This document shows positions 1 to 7,176 of a stretch of 64,000 nucleotides of DNA, piece by piece. Source of the stretch: Nitrospirota bacterium. GTDB taxonomy: Bacteria; Nitrospirota; Thermodesulfovibrionia; Thermodesulfovibrionales; Dissulfurispiraceae. The stretch covers positions 209,344 through 273,343 of the forward strand of contig SCQE01000021.1 of assembly GCA_004321915.1 (NCBI GenBank), in the 5' to 3' direction. Made by a program: the position numbers and the translations under genes. The notes under the pieces are model-generated. The model was given only the letters and a program-made list of their open reading frames with translations, ran no database searches and had not been told where the DNA came from. Position 1 is the stretch's first letter, and every line of letters starts with the position of its first letter.

Positions 1-1
1 A

Positions 2-103
2 ATAACCGGAAGCACGGCAAGTCCCGGCATTTTCGAAGTAATCGAGCTTGTAGGCAAAGACAAGACGCTTAAACGGCTGGGAAAAGTTATAGAGGGGAGA
101 TAA
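2..103 (+). CDS. C-terminal end of an unidentified protein
   Basis: An open frame runs in from the left edge and encodes the last 33 residues of a protein ending at TAA 101-103. One base separates it from the Trm112-like start codon, so the two are probably cotranscribed. The tail is too short for me to assign a family. Confidence 0.55.
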   Translation: MTGSTASPGIFEVIELVGKDKTLKRLGKVIEGR

Positions 104-104
104 A

Positions 105-278
105 ATGGCGGTAAGCAAACAACTGTTGGATATTTTAGCATGCCCTAAATGCAAGGGCAACCTTGCGTATAAAGAGGCCGAACAAAAACTTATTTGCGAA
201 AATTGCAAACTGATCTATGCCGTTAAAGACGACATCCCGATAATGTTGATAGACGAAGCGGTCCCGCTGAAAGACTGA
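105..278 (+). CDS. Trm112-like zinc-ribbon protein
   Basis: A 57-residue protein with two Cys pairs, CPKCKGNL near residue 13 and CENC near residue 36, followed by an IPIML-type segment. This is the layout of the Trm112/YcaR family (UPF0434). In eukaryotes and archaea Trm112 activates methyltransferases; the bacterial forms are poorly understood and often sit near lipid A or LPS genes. The start lies one base after the upstream stop, which suggests translational coupling. The family call is firm; the role is not known. Confidence 0.85.
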   Translation: MAVSKQLLDILACPKCKGNLAYKEAEQKLICENCKLIYAVKDDIPIMLIDEAVPLKD

Positions 279-297
279 GCTACTACCGGAGGTAAAA

Positions 298-630
298 ATG
301 ATATTAGACGCAATCATAGAAAAGGAATCTCTGTCCATAGAAATAGAAGACCCGTTCAAGGCCAACGTAGAATCGATCACAAAAAAAATAGAAGATTTCG
401 CATGTTCCAAAAGCGCGGACATTGCGGGCTGCGATATTCGGGGCCTGATACCAAAGATGATAAAAGGGATCGCAGGGTGCGAGAGCGGCTGCCCTGCAAA
501 CGCAAAAAGCCTTGTCGAAAATGGATTCAATAATTTCGAACTGAAATACATCGAGGGCGGAATCCTAGCGGCAAAAACGGCGATAGAAGGCGGCAGATCA
601 TTACAGATCAAGATGTTTCCGGATTTTTAA
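298..630 (+). CDS. Small conserved-looking hypothetical protein
   Basis: A 110-residue protein preceded by a strong ribosome binding site (GGAGGT, 5 bases before ATG). I do not recognise the family. The middle carries several cysteines (FACSKS, AGCDIRG, GCESGCPANAK), and the last 40 residues look like a mixed alpha/beta segment ending FPDF. No signal peptide or membrane segment is visible. It follows the Trm112-like gene by 19 bases on the same strand. The cysteines could bind a metal, but the spacing matches no motif I know. Confidence 0.7.
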   Translation: MILDAIIEKESLSIEIEDPFKANVESITKKIEDFACSKSADIAGCDIRGLIPKMIKGIAGCESGCPANAKSLVENGFNNFELKYIEGGILAAKTAIEGGRSLQIKMFPDF

Positions 631-696
631 AGATAGGCGCGAAAGTGTTGTTTAGGTTGTTTTCTTGTCCGGTGCGGCGTTCAATCAGACAGGGCC

Positions 697-1200
697 ATGG
701 ATATCTTTGAAGCCATCTATACCCGCAGAAGTGTGCGGCAGTTTACGACGGAACCGGTCATTCCGGAAGAGCTTATCGAGATCATCAAGGCAGGGACATG
801 GGCGCCGTCAGGCCTGAACAATCAGCCGTGGCGTTTTGTGATTGTGCGGGACAGGGACAAACTTTCAGAGATTGCAAAACTCACCAAGTATAAAAAAATA
901 ATAGACGGTGCGGCTGCGTGCATCGTAGTGTTTGTGGACCGCGAGGCCATGTACAACGATGTAAAAGACCACCAGTCTATGGGGGCCTGTCTGCAGAACA
1001 TGCTTCTTGCGGCCCACGGCCTTGGTTTAGGGGCCGTCTGGCTGGGGGAAATTCTGAATAATTCCGTAAAAGTGAGAGACGTCCTCAAATTGCCTGTTGC
1101 CATGGAACTGATGGCCGTACTCGCAATAGGCCACCCTGCTGCCGGTTTTAGAAAATCCACCCGAAAGAATGTTTCCGAGGTCATACTTAAGGAAATATAG
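697..1200 (+). CDS. Nitroreductase family protein (FMN-dependent)
   Basis: A 167-residue protein of the compact nitroreductase family. The N-terminal RRSVRQF (residues 10-16) and the APSGLNNQPWRFVIV stretch (about 36-50) are the family's FMN-binding signatures, and GLGAVWLGE near residue 107 is the second conserved block. These enzymes transfer hydride from NAD(P)H through FMN to nitro compounds, quinones or other acceptors; the natural substrate cannot be read from the sequence. Cytoplasmic, with no signal peptide. It stands 66 bases after the preceding gene and is followed by the convergent tRNA-Lys. Confidence 0.9.
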   Translation: MDIFEAIYTRRSVRQFTTEPVIPEELIEIIKAGTWAPSGLNNQPWRFVIVRDRDKLSEIAKLTKYKKIIDGAAACIVVFVDREAMYNDVKDHQSMGACLQNMLLAAHGLGLGAVWLGEILNNSVKVRDVLKLPVAMELMAVLAIGHPAAGFRKSTRKNVSEVILKEI

Positions 1201-1265
1201 AAATAGTGGGACTTTCGGTACAGACCCGTATTAAGGCGTGACCGTCCTGTAGTCAACAAGACAAG

Positions 1266-1297
1266 AAAAAAGGTTTGCCGAAATCATCGGCAAACCC
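1266..1297 (-). terminator. Rho-independent terminator after tRNA-Lys
   Basis: Read on the minus strand, a perfect 9-bp stem (GGTTTGCCG / CGGCAAACC, plus positions 1272-1280 and 1288-1296) with a 7-base loop is followed by six Ts. It lies 11 bases past the tRNA 3' end. Confidence 0.85.
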
Positions 1298-1307
1298 TGT
1301 GTTTGCT

Positions 1308-1383
<76 letters not shown>

Positions 1384-1399
1384 TTAATAAAAGATATTA

Positions 1400-1429
1400 A
1401 TACTAAAAAATTAGCTCCGCAACTGTCAA
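1400..1429 (-). promoter_or_regulatory. Sigma70-type promoter for tRNA-Lys
   Basis: On the minus strand a perfect -35 TTGACA (plus 1424-1429) is followed after 18 bases by TAGTAT (plus 1400-1405), 16 bases before the mature tRNA 5' end. Confidence 0.65.
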
Positions 1430-1454
1430 CTTGAAATTATTTTAAACATGCAAT

Positions 1455-3302
1455 CTAAAGCAGTGAGATAAGTTCGGCAAGGTTTTTGTATTCCTCTTCG
1501 CACAAAGCTATATCTTCTTTTAACAGCCTTAGCCCTTCGGGCACATGTTTTAAGAAATATTTCTTGCCTTTGATCTTTGAGAGAAAACCGTAAGCCCCGA
1601 GGGCCTGCATATGTCTTTGCAAACGGCAAGAAAGAAGGGAGCGCCGAACATCTTCAGCGATTTCGGTTTTTGTATTAGACAGATAATGTCTCAACAGGTT
1701 TTCCCTAACCGTATCAGGCAGGAGGTAATACGGGTCCCAGAGGATCGAGGCGATATCATACGCAGGAGGCGCCATGCGCGCGCCCTGATAGTCAATTATT
1801 CTCGGGTTGTTGTTCATAATCATAATATTTTGAGACTGGAAATCCCTGTGGATTATAGTCTTCCGGAAGGAATCTGATAAGGATGCAAGCTTGTTAAGCT
1901 CGCTTTCAACAGCGGCAATGTTTTCTGGCTCTATGCCGCGCATACCCCTAACGAACCTATCTATAAAATATTCTGTTTCCCAACGGAAATACGCATAGTC
2001 GAAAATTCTTGATGCAAGAGCAGGACATTCATCGACCCTATCCGATGCGTCGGTATGGATTTTGATCAAGACATCCATTGTTTTTTTGTACATCCGTTCA
2101 ATGTCCGGCGCCGGCCGCGTACATTTAAGCCAAGAATAAAGAGAAAGGTCTCCCAAGTCTTCAAATATCACTTCTTTGCGTGCATAATCGACCGAAATAA
2201 GTTCAGGAACAGACACGCCGCACGAGGAGAAAAACCTTGTGTATTCCAGATGTCTTTCAAAATCCGGGTCGCCGTCTCCGGCTTTCATGACAACATAAGA
2301 TTGCCCTGCTCCACGCTGCCTGAAATAGTTTCTGTCGGAACCACCGCTGCCTATCAGTATCGATTCTGAGTTTTCGGGCATGCCTAAGAACTCATGCTCT
2401 TTCAGCTGTAGTTCGAAATCGAGCCCAATAATACAGTTGTTGTACGGCTTTGCCTCGATTTTTGCCCCCGGGAGCAAGAGGCAGTTGCAAAGCTTTGCCC
2501 CTTCGTGGATTTTACCTTCATTTTCTACAATAACAAACCCGTTGATTTCGACATTGCCGCATATGCCGGTTGACGGTCCTAAATAAACCGTTTCACCGTT
2601 CGTTCTTAGAAAATCAGTAACGGTAGAGGCATAGGCGGCAGGAGTGCCGATGTCGCTCCATTTTGCGCCCGTAAAATCGCAGACCCCTATCGTTTCTCCT
2701 GAAGATGCGGCTGTAAGCCATGCGTCCACGACGCTGGAAACCCCCTGAGGCAGAAACCGCAGAAATTCAGGTTCGTAAACAGCGATGCCGGCAAAGGCCC
2801 TGCTGACAAGGTTTTGAGAATATTCAGGCCGCGACAACCCTACATTTTTTAACAGACCCGCTTCATCGAGGAAAAGGTTGTTGAATTTTGGGAAATCGTG
2901 GACGGCCAAGGTGACCAGATTGCCTTTGCGTTTATGGTAAGCAATAAGGCGGTTGATATCGATGTCAGAAAATATGTCCGAATTATGGACCACAAAGGTC
3001 TTATCTGAAAGAAACGCTCCGGCATTTTTAAGAGCGCCGCCGGTGCCGAGGATCTCATCTTCCACAAATATTTTCACATTGCTAAAAGAGGATGATTTAA
3101 GCCACCCCTCCAAGGTCTCTTTTTGATAATGAAGGTTTATGCCGATCTCGCCCGAAACCGAAACGCGGATTTTATCGAGAATCCGTTCCAGCAGCGGTTT
3201 TCCGGCGATGGGAATAAGCGGCTTGGGAATCCGATTGGTTATAGGTCTGAGTCTTAAGCCAAAGCCGGCAGCAAGGACAAAGGCATTTACAGTTTCAGTC
3301 AT
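1455..3302 (-). CDS. Fused MurU-like nucleotidyltransferase / AmgK-like sugar kinase
   Basis: A 615-residue two-domain protein. Residues 1-235 form a nucleotidyltransferase with the LAAGFGLRLRP loop and a KPLIPIAGKPL motif as in MurU, which makes UDP-MurNAc from MurNAc-1-phosphate. A linker of about 70 residues follows. Residues 310-600 form an aminoglycoside-phosphotransferase-type kinase with HRDFQSQN (H485, D487, N492), IDYQGA and PAYDIASIL, the signature of AmgK, which phosphorylates MurNAc/GlcNAc at C1. In Pseudomonas these are two adjacent genes; here they are fused, so one polypeptide could turn MurNAc into UDP-MurNAc. The start overlaps the end of namZ by 8 bases, and NamZ releases MurNAc, which strongly supports a peptidoglycan-recycling role. 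The substrate (MurNAc, not another sugar) is inferred. Confidence 0.85.
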   Translation of the reverse strand: MTETVNAFVLAAGFGLRLRPITNRIPKPLIPIAGKPLLERILDKIRVSVSGEIGINLHYQKETLEGWLKSSSFSNVKIFVEDEILGTGGALKNAGAFLSDKTFVVHNSDIFSDIDINRLIAYHKRKGNLVTLAVHDFPKFNNLFLDEAGLLKNVGLSRPEYSQNLVSRAFAGIAVYEPEFLRFLPQGVSSVVDAWLTAASSGETIGVCDFTGAKWSDIGTPAAYASTVTDFLRTNGETVYLGPSTGICGNVEINGFVIVENEGKIHEGAKLCNCLLLPGAKIEAKPYNNCIIGLDFELQLKEHEFLGMPENSESILIGSGGSDRNYFRQRGAGQSYVVMKAGDGDPDFERHLEYTRFFSSCGVSVPELISVDYARKEVIFEDLGDLSLYSWLKCTRPAPDIERMYKKTMDVLIKIHTDASDRVDECPALASRIFDYAYFRWETEYFIDRFVRGMRGIEPENIAAVESELNKLASLSDSFRKTIIHRDFQSQNIMIMNNNPRIIDYQGARMAPPAYDIASILWDPYYLLPDTVRENLLRHYLSNTKTEIAEDVRRSLLSCRLQRHMQALGAYGFLSKIKGKKYFLKHVPEGLRLLKEDIALCEEEYKNLAELISLL

Positions 3303-4500
3303 AGAGTAGATATTTTCTTCTTACATTCTTGTTGAAAACCGCACATTCAGAAGCCCACCAGCTTTCGATTTTATCGAGGTTTTTATGTTCCTCTATTTCC
3401 GTTCTGAGCCTGTCCGAACCGGAGAGTATATCCACCGGCATTTTTTCGGTCTCATACTCGTACGGAGGAAGTTTCCAGAGGGGATAGGCAGGGTAAAGCT
3501 CGTTTGCGGCCTTCAATATTGCGACGGCTGTTTTAAACGGCTTGAACAATTTTCTGTCTAACACATGGATCTGGGCGCCGCCGCATAGTCTTCCCGCATG
3601 CTTTTGGAATGTGGGCTGGAAATGGAGCGGCCTGAAAACAACGCCTTTAAGTTTGAAATCTCCAAGTCTTTTTACAAACGCGTCGGGCCCGATAAACGGC
3701 GCTCCGAATATCTCAAAGGGTCTTGTAGTCCCACGCCCCTCGCTGAGATGAGTGCCTTCGAGCAGGCACATGCCCGGATAAACCAATGCGGTATCGAGCG
3801 TCGGCATGTTGGGAGAAGGCATGACCCACGGCAGGCCTGTCCTGTCGTACCACAGGCTGCGTTTCCAGTTCCTCATCTTAACAATATGCAAATCAAGTTC
3901 AGGATAAAAAGTATTTTTGAGATAAAGCGCAATCTCGCCGATGGTCATGCCGTGCCTTACAGGAAGCGGTCTCTGTCCCACAAAAGAGGCATACTCGATG
4001 TCCAAGACCGGCCCCTCGGTCTGTATGCCGCCGATAGGGTTCGGCCTGTCGAGTACAACCGCCGCTTTGTTGTTTTCAAGGCAGGCCTGCATGCAAAGTT
4101 CCATGGTCCAGATAAAGGTGTAGTAGCGCGCCCCGACATCCTGTACGTCGATGACCATGCAGTCAAGGTTTTTGAGCATCTGCGGCAGGGGCTTTCTGGT
4201 ATTACCGTAAAGACTGTAAACAGGCAGTCCGGTCTTTTTGTCTAAAAAACCCTCCCACTCTATCATATTGTCCTGCGTCTCTCCCCTGATGCCGTGCTGC
4301 GGGCCCAAAAGGGCCTTGAGCTCGAAATCTTTGAAGCGCGCGACACAGTCCACCGCATGTTCGATCCGGGCGTTTACGGACGCCGGATGCACAAGAAGTC
4401 CTGCCCGCGCTCCTGTCAGCCGTTTAGGCCAGCGTTTGCGGAGCATATCCAGACCGGACAAAACCGTTTGGGAAGGACTCTTTGCTATAACATTCCGCAC
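3295..4500 (-). CDS. namZ: Exo-beta-N-acetylmuramidase NamZ (DUF1343)
   Basis: A 401-residue protein of the DUF1343 family (now glycosidase family GH171). Conserved blocks are visible: LLGPQHGIRGE, PVYSLYGNTRKP, DVQDVGARYYTF and LDRPNPIGG. NamZ from Bacillus and Bacteroidota removes MurNAc from the non-reducing end of peptidoglycan fragments. Characterised members are secreted or periplasmic, but no clear signal peptide is visible in the N-terminus here, so this one may act on fragments imported into the cytoplasm. It starts 6 bases after the tupC stop and overlaps the kinase/nucleotidyltransferase gene, so it belongs to the tungstate-transporter transcription unit. The family call is strong; the location is uncertain. 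Confidence 0.88.
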   Translation of the reverse strand: MRNVIAKSPSQTVLSGLDMLRKRWPKRLTGARAGLLVHPASVNARIEHAVDCVARFKDFELKALLGPQHGIRGETQDNMIEWEGFLDKKTGLPVYSLYGNTRKPLPQMLKNLDCMVIDVQDVGARYYTFIWTMELCMQACLENNKAAVVLDRPNPIGGIQTEGPVLDIEYASFVGQRPLPVRHGMTIGEIALYLKNTFYPELDLHIVKMRNWKRSLWYDRTGLPWVMPSPNMPTLDTALVYPGMCLLEGTHLSEGRGTTRPFEIFGAPFIGPDAFVKRLGDFKLKGVVFRPLHFQPTFQKHAGRLCGGAQIHVLDRKLFKPFKTAVAILKAANELYPAYPLWKLPPYEYETEKMPVDILSGSDRLRTEIEEHKNLDKIESWWASECAVFNKNVRRKYLLYD

Positions 4501-4506
4501 AGAAGA

Positions 4507-5157
4507 TTATAGCAGTTTCAGTCGGCCTTCGGTCATGCTTAGGATTTGTGAATCCAGACGTTCTGCCTGATGGAGGTCGTGTGTGGCGATGATCACAGTC
4601 CGTTGCCGGTCTTTGAATTTCGAGATCAACTCTTCGATTATGCCTTTGCTCTCCGCATCTACAAATGCTGTGGGCTCATCGAGGAAAATTATTTCCGGTT
4701 CGAACACCATGGCCCGCGCTATCCCGAGTCTCTGCGTTTCTCCGCTCGAAAGCGTTTGGGCGTTTTGTGCGCTCTTGCCTGCAAGCTTTACCAGCTTGAG
4801 AATACGGGCTGCTTTTTCTTTTATCTCATTTCCTGCAATGCCCCGAATTTTCAATCCATACGCCGCATTGTTGAACACAGACGAGTTGAACACGCCGGTC
4901 TTAGGCAAGACCAGCGTTATTTTCCTTTTCAAAGGGATTTCGTGAGGCTGCTCGGCATCGCCGCAAAAAAATCTTACCGCACCCTTATCAGGCTGCTCAA
5001 GCAGTGCGCAAATTCTGAGAAATGTGGATTTGCCGCTGCCGTTGGACCCGATCAGCGCGTAAGTCTTGCCTGCTTCGAATTCAAAACGGCAACCGTCTAG
5101 CACGGCATTGCCGTCATAGCTTTTGCTTATTCTGTCTATAGAAAGGCGTAAGCTCAT
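4507..5157 (-). CDS. tupC: Tungstate ABC transporter, ATP-binding protein TupC
   Basis: A 216-residue ABC ATPase. Walker A is GSNGSGKST (residues 37-45), the signature is LSSGETQRLGIARA, and Walker B is IIFLDEP followed by the D-loop. The switch histidine lies in IIATHDLHQA. It is short and lacks the C-terminal TOBE domain of ModC, as expected for TupC. The start overlaps the permease stop by 4 bases (ATGA). It powers tungstate import with TupB and TupA. Confidence 0.92.
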   Translation of the reverse strand: MSLRLSIDRISKSYDGNAVLDGCRFEFEAGKTYALIGSNGSGKSTFLRICALLEQPDKGAVRFFCGDAEQPHEIPLKRKITLVLPKTGVFNSSVFNNAAYGLKIRGIAGNEIKEKAARILKLVKLAGKSAQNAQTLSSGETQRLGIARAMVFEPEIIFLDEPTAFVDAESKGIIEELISKFKDRQRTVIIATHDLHQAERLDSQILSMTEGRLKLL

Positions 5158-5843
5158 TTTTTGTCCTGAAAATGCCCTTTTCTCTGGACCATATGCAAAA
5201 CAACGTTAATCAAAAGTGAAATCGCAAGCAGAATTATACCGAGCGCGAGCGCGAGTTCAAAGTTCCCTTTGTCGGTTTCGAGCGCGATGGTCGTGGTCAT
5301 TACGCGGGTGTATCCTGCGATATTGCCGCCTACTATCAGTATGGCGCCGACCTCGGCCATCACCCTCCCCAGCGCGGCGATTACTGCGGCTGTTATTCCA
5401 TAGCGCGCCTCCTTTACCACGGTCAACGATTCCTGCAAAGGCGATGCCCCGAGCGTTTTAGCGGCCTGTTTTATAACAGGGTCGACGCCTACGACAGCCG
5501 AGTGTGTTAAGGAAGCGACAATCGGGAAGGCAAGGATCGTCTGTGCTATGACCATCGCCGACGGCGTGTAAAGCAGCGACATAAAACCTAGAGGCCCGCT
5601 CCTCGAAAGGGTGAGATAAACACACAAACCTACGACTACAGGCGGCAGGCCCATAAAGGTGTTGAGAAGGCTTACAACACCTCCCCTGAAACGAAATTTT
5701 TTAAGCCCTGTAAGCGCCCCGACCGGGACCCCCGCAATCGAAGCAAGACACAAGGCGCACAAAGAAACCTGAAGCGACAACAGAATGATCGCAAAAAGCT
5801 CATGGTCGGTATTAAAAATAAGTGCAAACGCCTTTTCGAACAT
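5154..5843 (-). CDS. tupB: Tungstate ABC transporter, permease TupB
   Basis: A 229-residue inner-membrane protein with about five or six hydrophobic segments and the permease coupling-loop region around AAKTLGASPLQESL (residues 130-145). VGAILIVGGNIAGYTRVMTT is typical of the TupB/WtpB branch. It sits 23 bases after tupA and overlaps tupC by 4 bases. Tungstate rather than molybdate is inferred from the TupA-type binding protein next door. Confidence 0.92.
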   Translation of the reverse strand: MFEKAFALIFNTDHELFAIILLSLQVSLCALCLASIAGVPVGALTGLKKFRFRGGVVSLLNTFMGLPPVVVGLCVYLTLSRSGPLGFMSLLYTPSAMVIAQTILAFPIVASLTHSAVVGVDPVIKQAAKTLGASPLQESLTVVKEARYGITAAVIAALGRVMAEVGAILIVGGNIAGYTRVMTTTIALETDKGNFELALALGIILLAISLLINVVLHMVQRKGHFQDKK

Positions 5844-5866
5844 CTTCCGCTGCCCCTCCCTGCAAG

Positions 5867-6688
5867 CTACTTTGCGTTAGGATAAAAAAGCTGATTGCCG
5901 TGGCTGTCCTTAAAGGATTTTATGGCCTGTTGCCCTTCTTTCGAGATTATCCAATTCACGAATTCCAGCGCCTCCTTGTGTTTTACGTGTTTGTGTTTTA
6001 GGGGATTAACAGCCATAACTCCGTATTGGTTAAAAAGCGGCGGGTCGCCTTCGAACACAAGCTCCATATCGAGCTTGTCCCTGTCCTTAACGGCAAGCCA
6101 TGTGCCCCTGTCTCCGATAGTGTATGCCCGCTTCTCGTTTGCGATTCTCTGTGTCTTTTCCATGCCCTGACCTACCTCAAGATACCACTTTTGATCTTTT
6201 GGATTAATGCCGGCTTTTTTCCATATATCAAGCTCTTTGATATGAGTTCCTGATTTGTCCCCTCTCGAAACAAAAAGCGCATTGTCGGCAGCTATTTTTT
6301 TAAAGACCTCGATAACAGTCTTTGAACGTTTAATTTTAGATGGATCGTCTTTCGGTCCGATTATTATAAAATCATTGTACATAACATCATGGCGACTCAC
6401 AAACCAGCCTTCCTCAAGCGCTTTCAGTTCGAGCTCTTTAGCATGCACCAATACCACATCCGCGTCGCCCCTCTTGCCCATCTCGATTGCGGCCCCTGTA
6501 CCCCTCGCCACAACTTTCACTTTGATGCCTGTCTTTTTTTCAAAGGCAGGCAATATATGTCCAAGCAGTCCCGAATTTTCGGTGCTTGTAGTCGAGGCGC
6601 AGATGATCTCGAACGCCGCCGAAGCATGGATTGCAAAGACGGCAAAAATAAATACAGATATAACATAGATTGCCGTTTTCTTACACAT
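5867..6688 (-). CDS. tupA: Tungstate-binding periplasmic protein TupA
   Basis: A 273-residue solute-binding protein with a signal peptide (hydrophobic residues 6-24, likely cleavage after ASA). The mature part begins with ASTTSTENSGLL, the TTS oxyanion-binding motif of TupA, followed by VVARGTGAAIEMGKRGDADV. TupA binds tungstate with very high affinity and selectivity over molybdate; this is family knowledge. Its start overlaps the ModE-like gene by 8 bases, so the two are translationally coupled. Confidence 0.93.
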   Translation of the reverse strand: MCKKTAIYVISVFIFAVFAIHASAAFEIICASTTSTENSGLLGHILPAFEKKTGIKVKVVARGTGAAIEMGKRGDADVVLVHAKELELKALEEGWFVSRHDVMYNDFIIIGPKDDPSKIKRSKTVIEVFKKIAADNALFVSRGDKSGTHIKELDIWKKAGINPKDQKWYLEVGQGMEKTQRIANEKRAYTIGDRGTWLAVKDRDKLDMELVFEGDPPLFNQYGVMAVNPLKHKHVKHKEALEFVNWIISKEGQQAIKSFKDSHGNQLFYPNAK

Positions 6689-7109
6689 AACTACCCCCGT
6701 TTTTTTGTTTAAGATTTTTTACATAACAGCTTTTTTTGTCGAAGCTAAGTTTCCCGCCCTCTCTTTTCAAGAATTTTTGGAAATTATCGTAGAACCTCCA
6801 AAAAAGTTTCACGGCATCCTCCCCTGCATCGGTAAGGACCGCGCCGCCGCCGCCTTTACCTCCGGTGGAGGCCTCGACAAGGCGTTTGGGTGATTGGCTG
6901 TTCATGGATTCGACGAGTTCCCACGCCCGCCTGTAGGACATCTTCATGGATTTCGCGGCCTGAGTGATGGAGCCGTATTCCTTTATCCTCTCAAGCAGCA
7001 CGATCCTGCCGTAGCCGAGAAAAGTCCCTTCCGCTCCGTCTATCCAGATGCGGCCTTTTAAGCCGCCGGACGATGTTTTTTCCGGCGAACGCCCATTTTT
7101 TTTGTGCAT
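6681..7109 (-). CDS. ModE-like winged-helix regulator (no oxyanion-binding domain)
   Basis: A 142-residue protein matching the ModE N-terminal DNA-binding domain: KGRIWIDG, LLERIKEYGSITQAAKSMKMSYRRAW and a GGKGGGGAVLT wing. It has no TOBE/MOP repeats, so it cannot bind oxyanion in the way E. coli ModE does; similar stand-alone domains occur beside molybdate and tungstate genes in anaerobes. It is the first gene of the operon. A ModE-type box and promoter lie immediately upstream, which suggests autoregulation. How the metal signal reaches the protein is unknown. Confidence 0.85.
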   Translation of the reverse strand: MHKKNGRSPEKTSSGGLKGRIWIDGAEGTFLGYGRIVLLERIKEYGSITQAAKSMKMSYRRAWELVESMNSQSPKRLVEASTGGKGGGGAVLTDAGEDAVKLFWRFYDNFQKFLKREGGKLSFDKKSCYVKNLKQKNGGSYV

Positions 7110-7111
7110 AG

Positions 7112-7135
7112 CGTAATATACTTTCGGGAATAACG
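7112..7135 (-). promoter_or_regulatory. Candidate ModE-type operator
   Basis: The plus-strand sequence is CGTAATATA, six bases, GGAATAACG. The E. coli ModE box as I remember it is CGnTATATA, six bases, TAnATAACG, so the halves match at 8 of 9 and 7 of 9 positions with the exact spacing. It covers the -10 element and spacer of the predicted promoter and ends 3 bases before the start codon of the ModE-like gene, an arrangement that fits repression. Confidence 0.55.
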
Positions 7136-7144
7136 AAAAATCAA
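7115..7144 (-). promoter_or_regulatory. Promoter of the modE-tup-namZ operon
   Basis: On the minus strand TTGATT (plus 7139-7144), an 18-base spacer and TATATT (plus 7115-7120). The -10 lies only 5 bases before the ATG at 7109 and no ribosome binding site is present, so the message would be almost leaderless if this start is right. Confidence 0.45.
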
Positions 7145-7176
7145 ATGAAAAATATTCGCATGGAAAGGGGTGTGCT

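Noticed and set aside
135..611. Open frame of 158 codons on the minus strand
   Set aside because: It covers the Trm112-like and 298-630 genes in antisense; both of those have clear start signals.
3598..4245. Long open frame of 215 codons on the plus strand inside namZ
   Set aside because: Antisense shadow of a well-supported family protein; no ribosome site and a low-complexity, Arg/His-rich translation.
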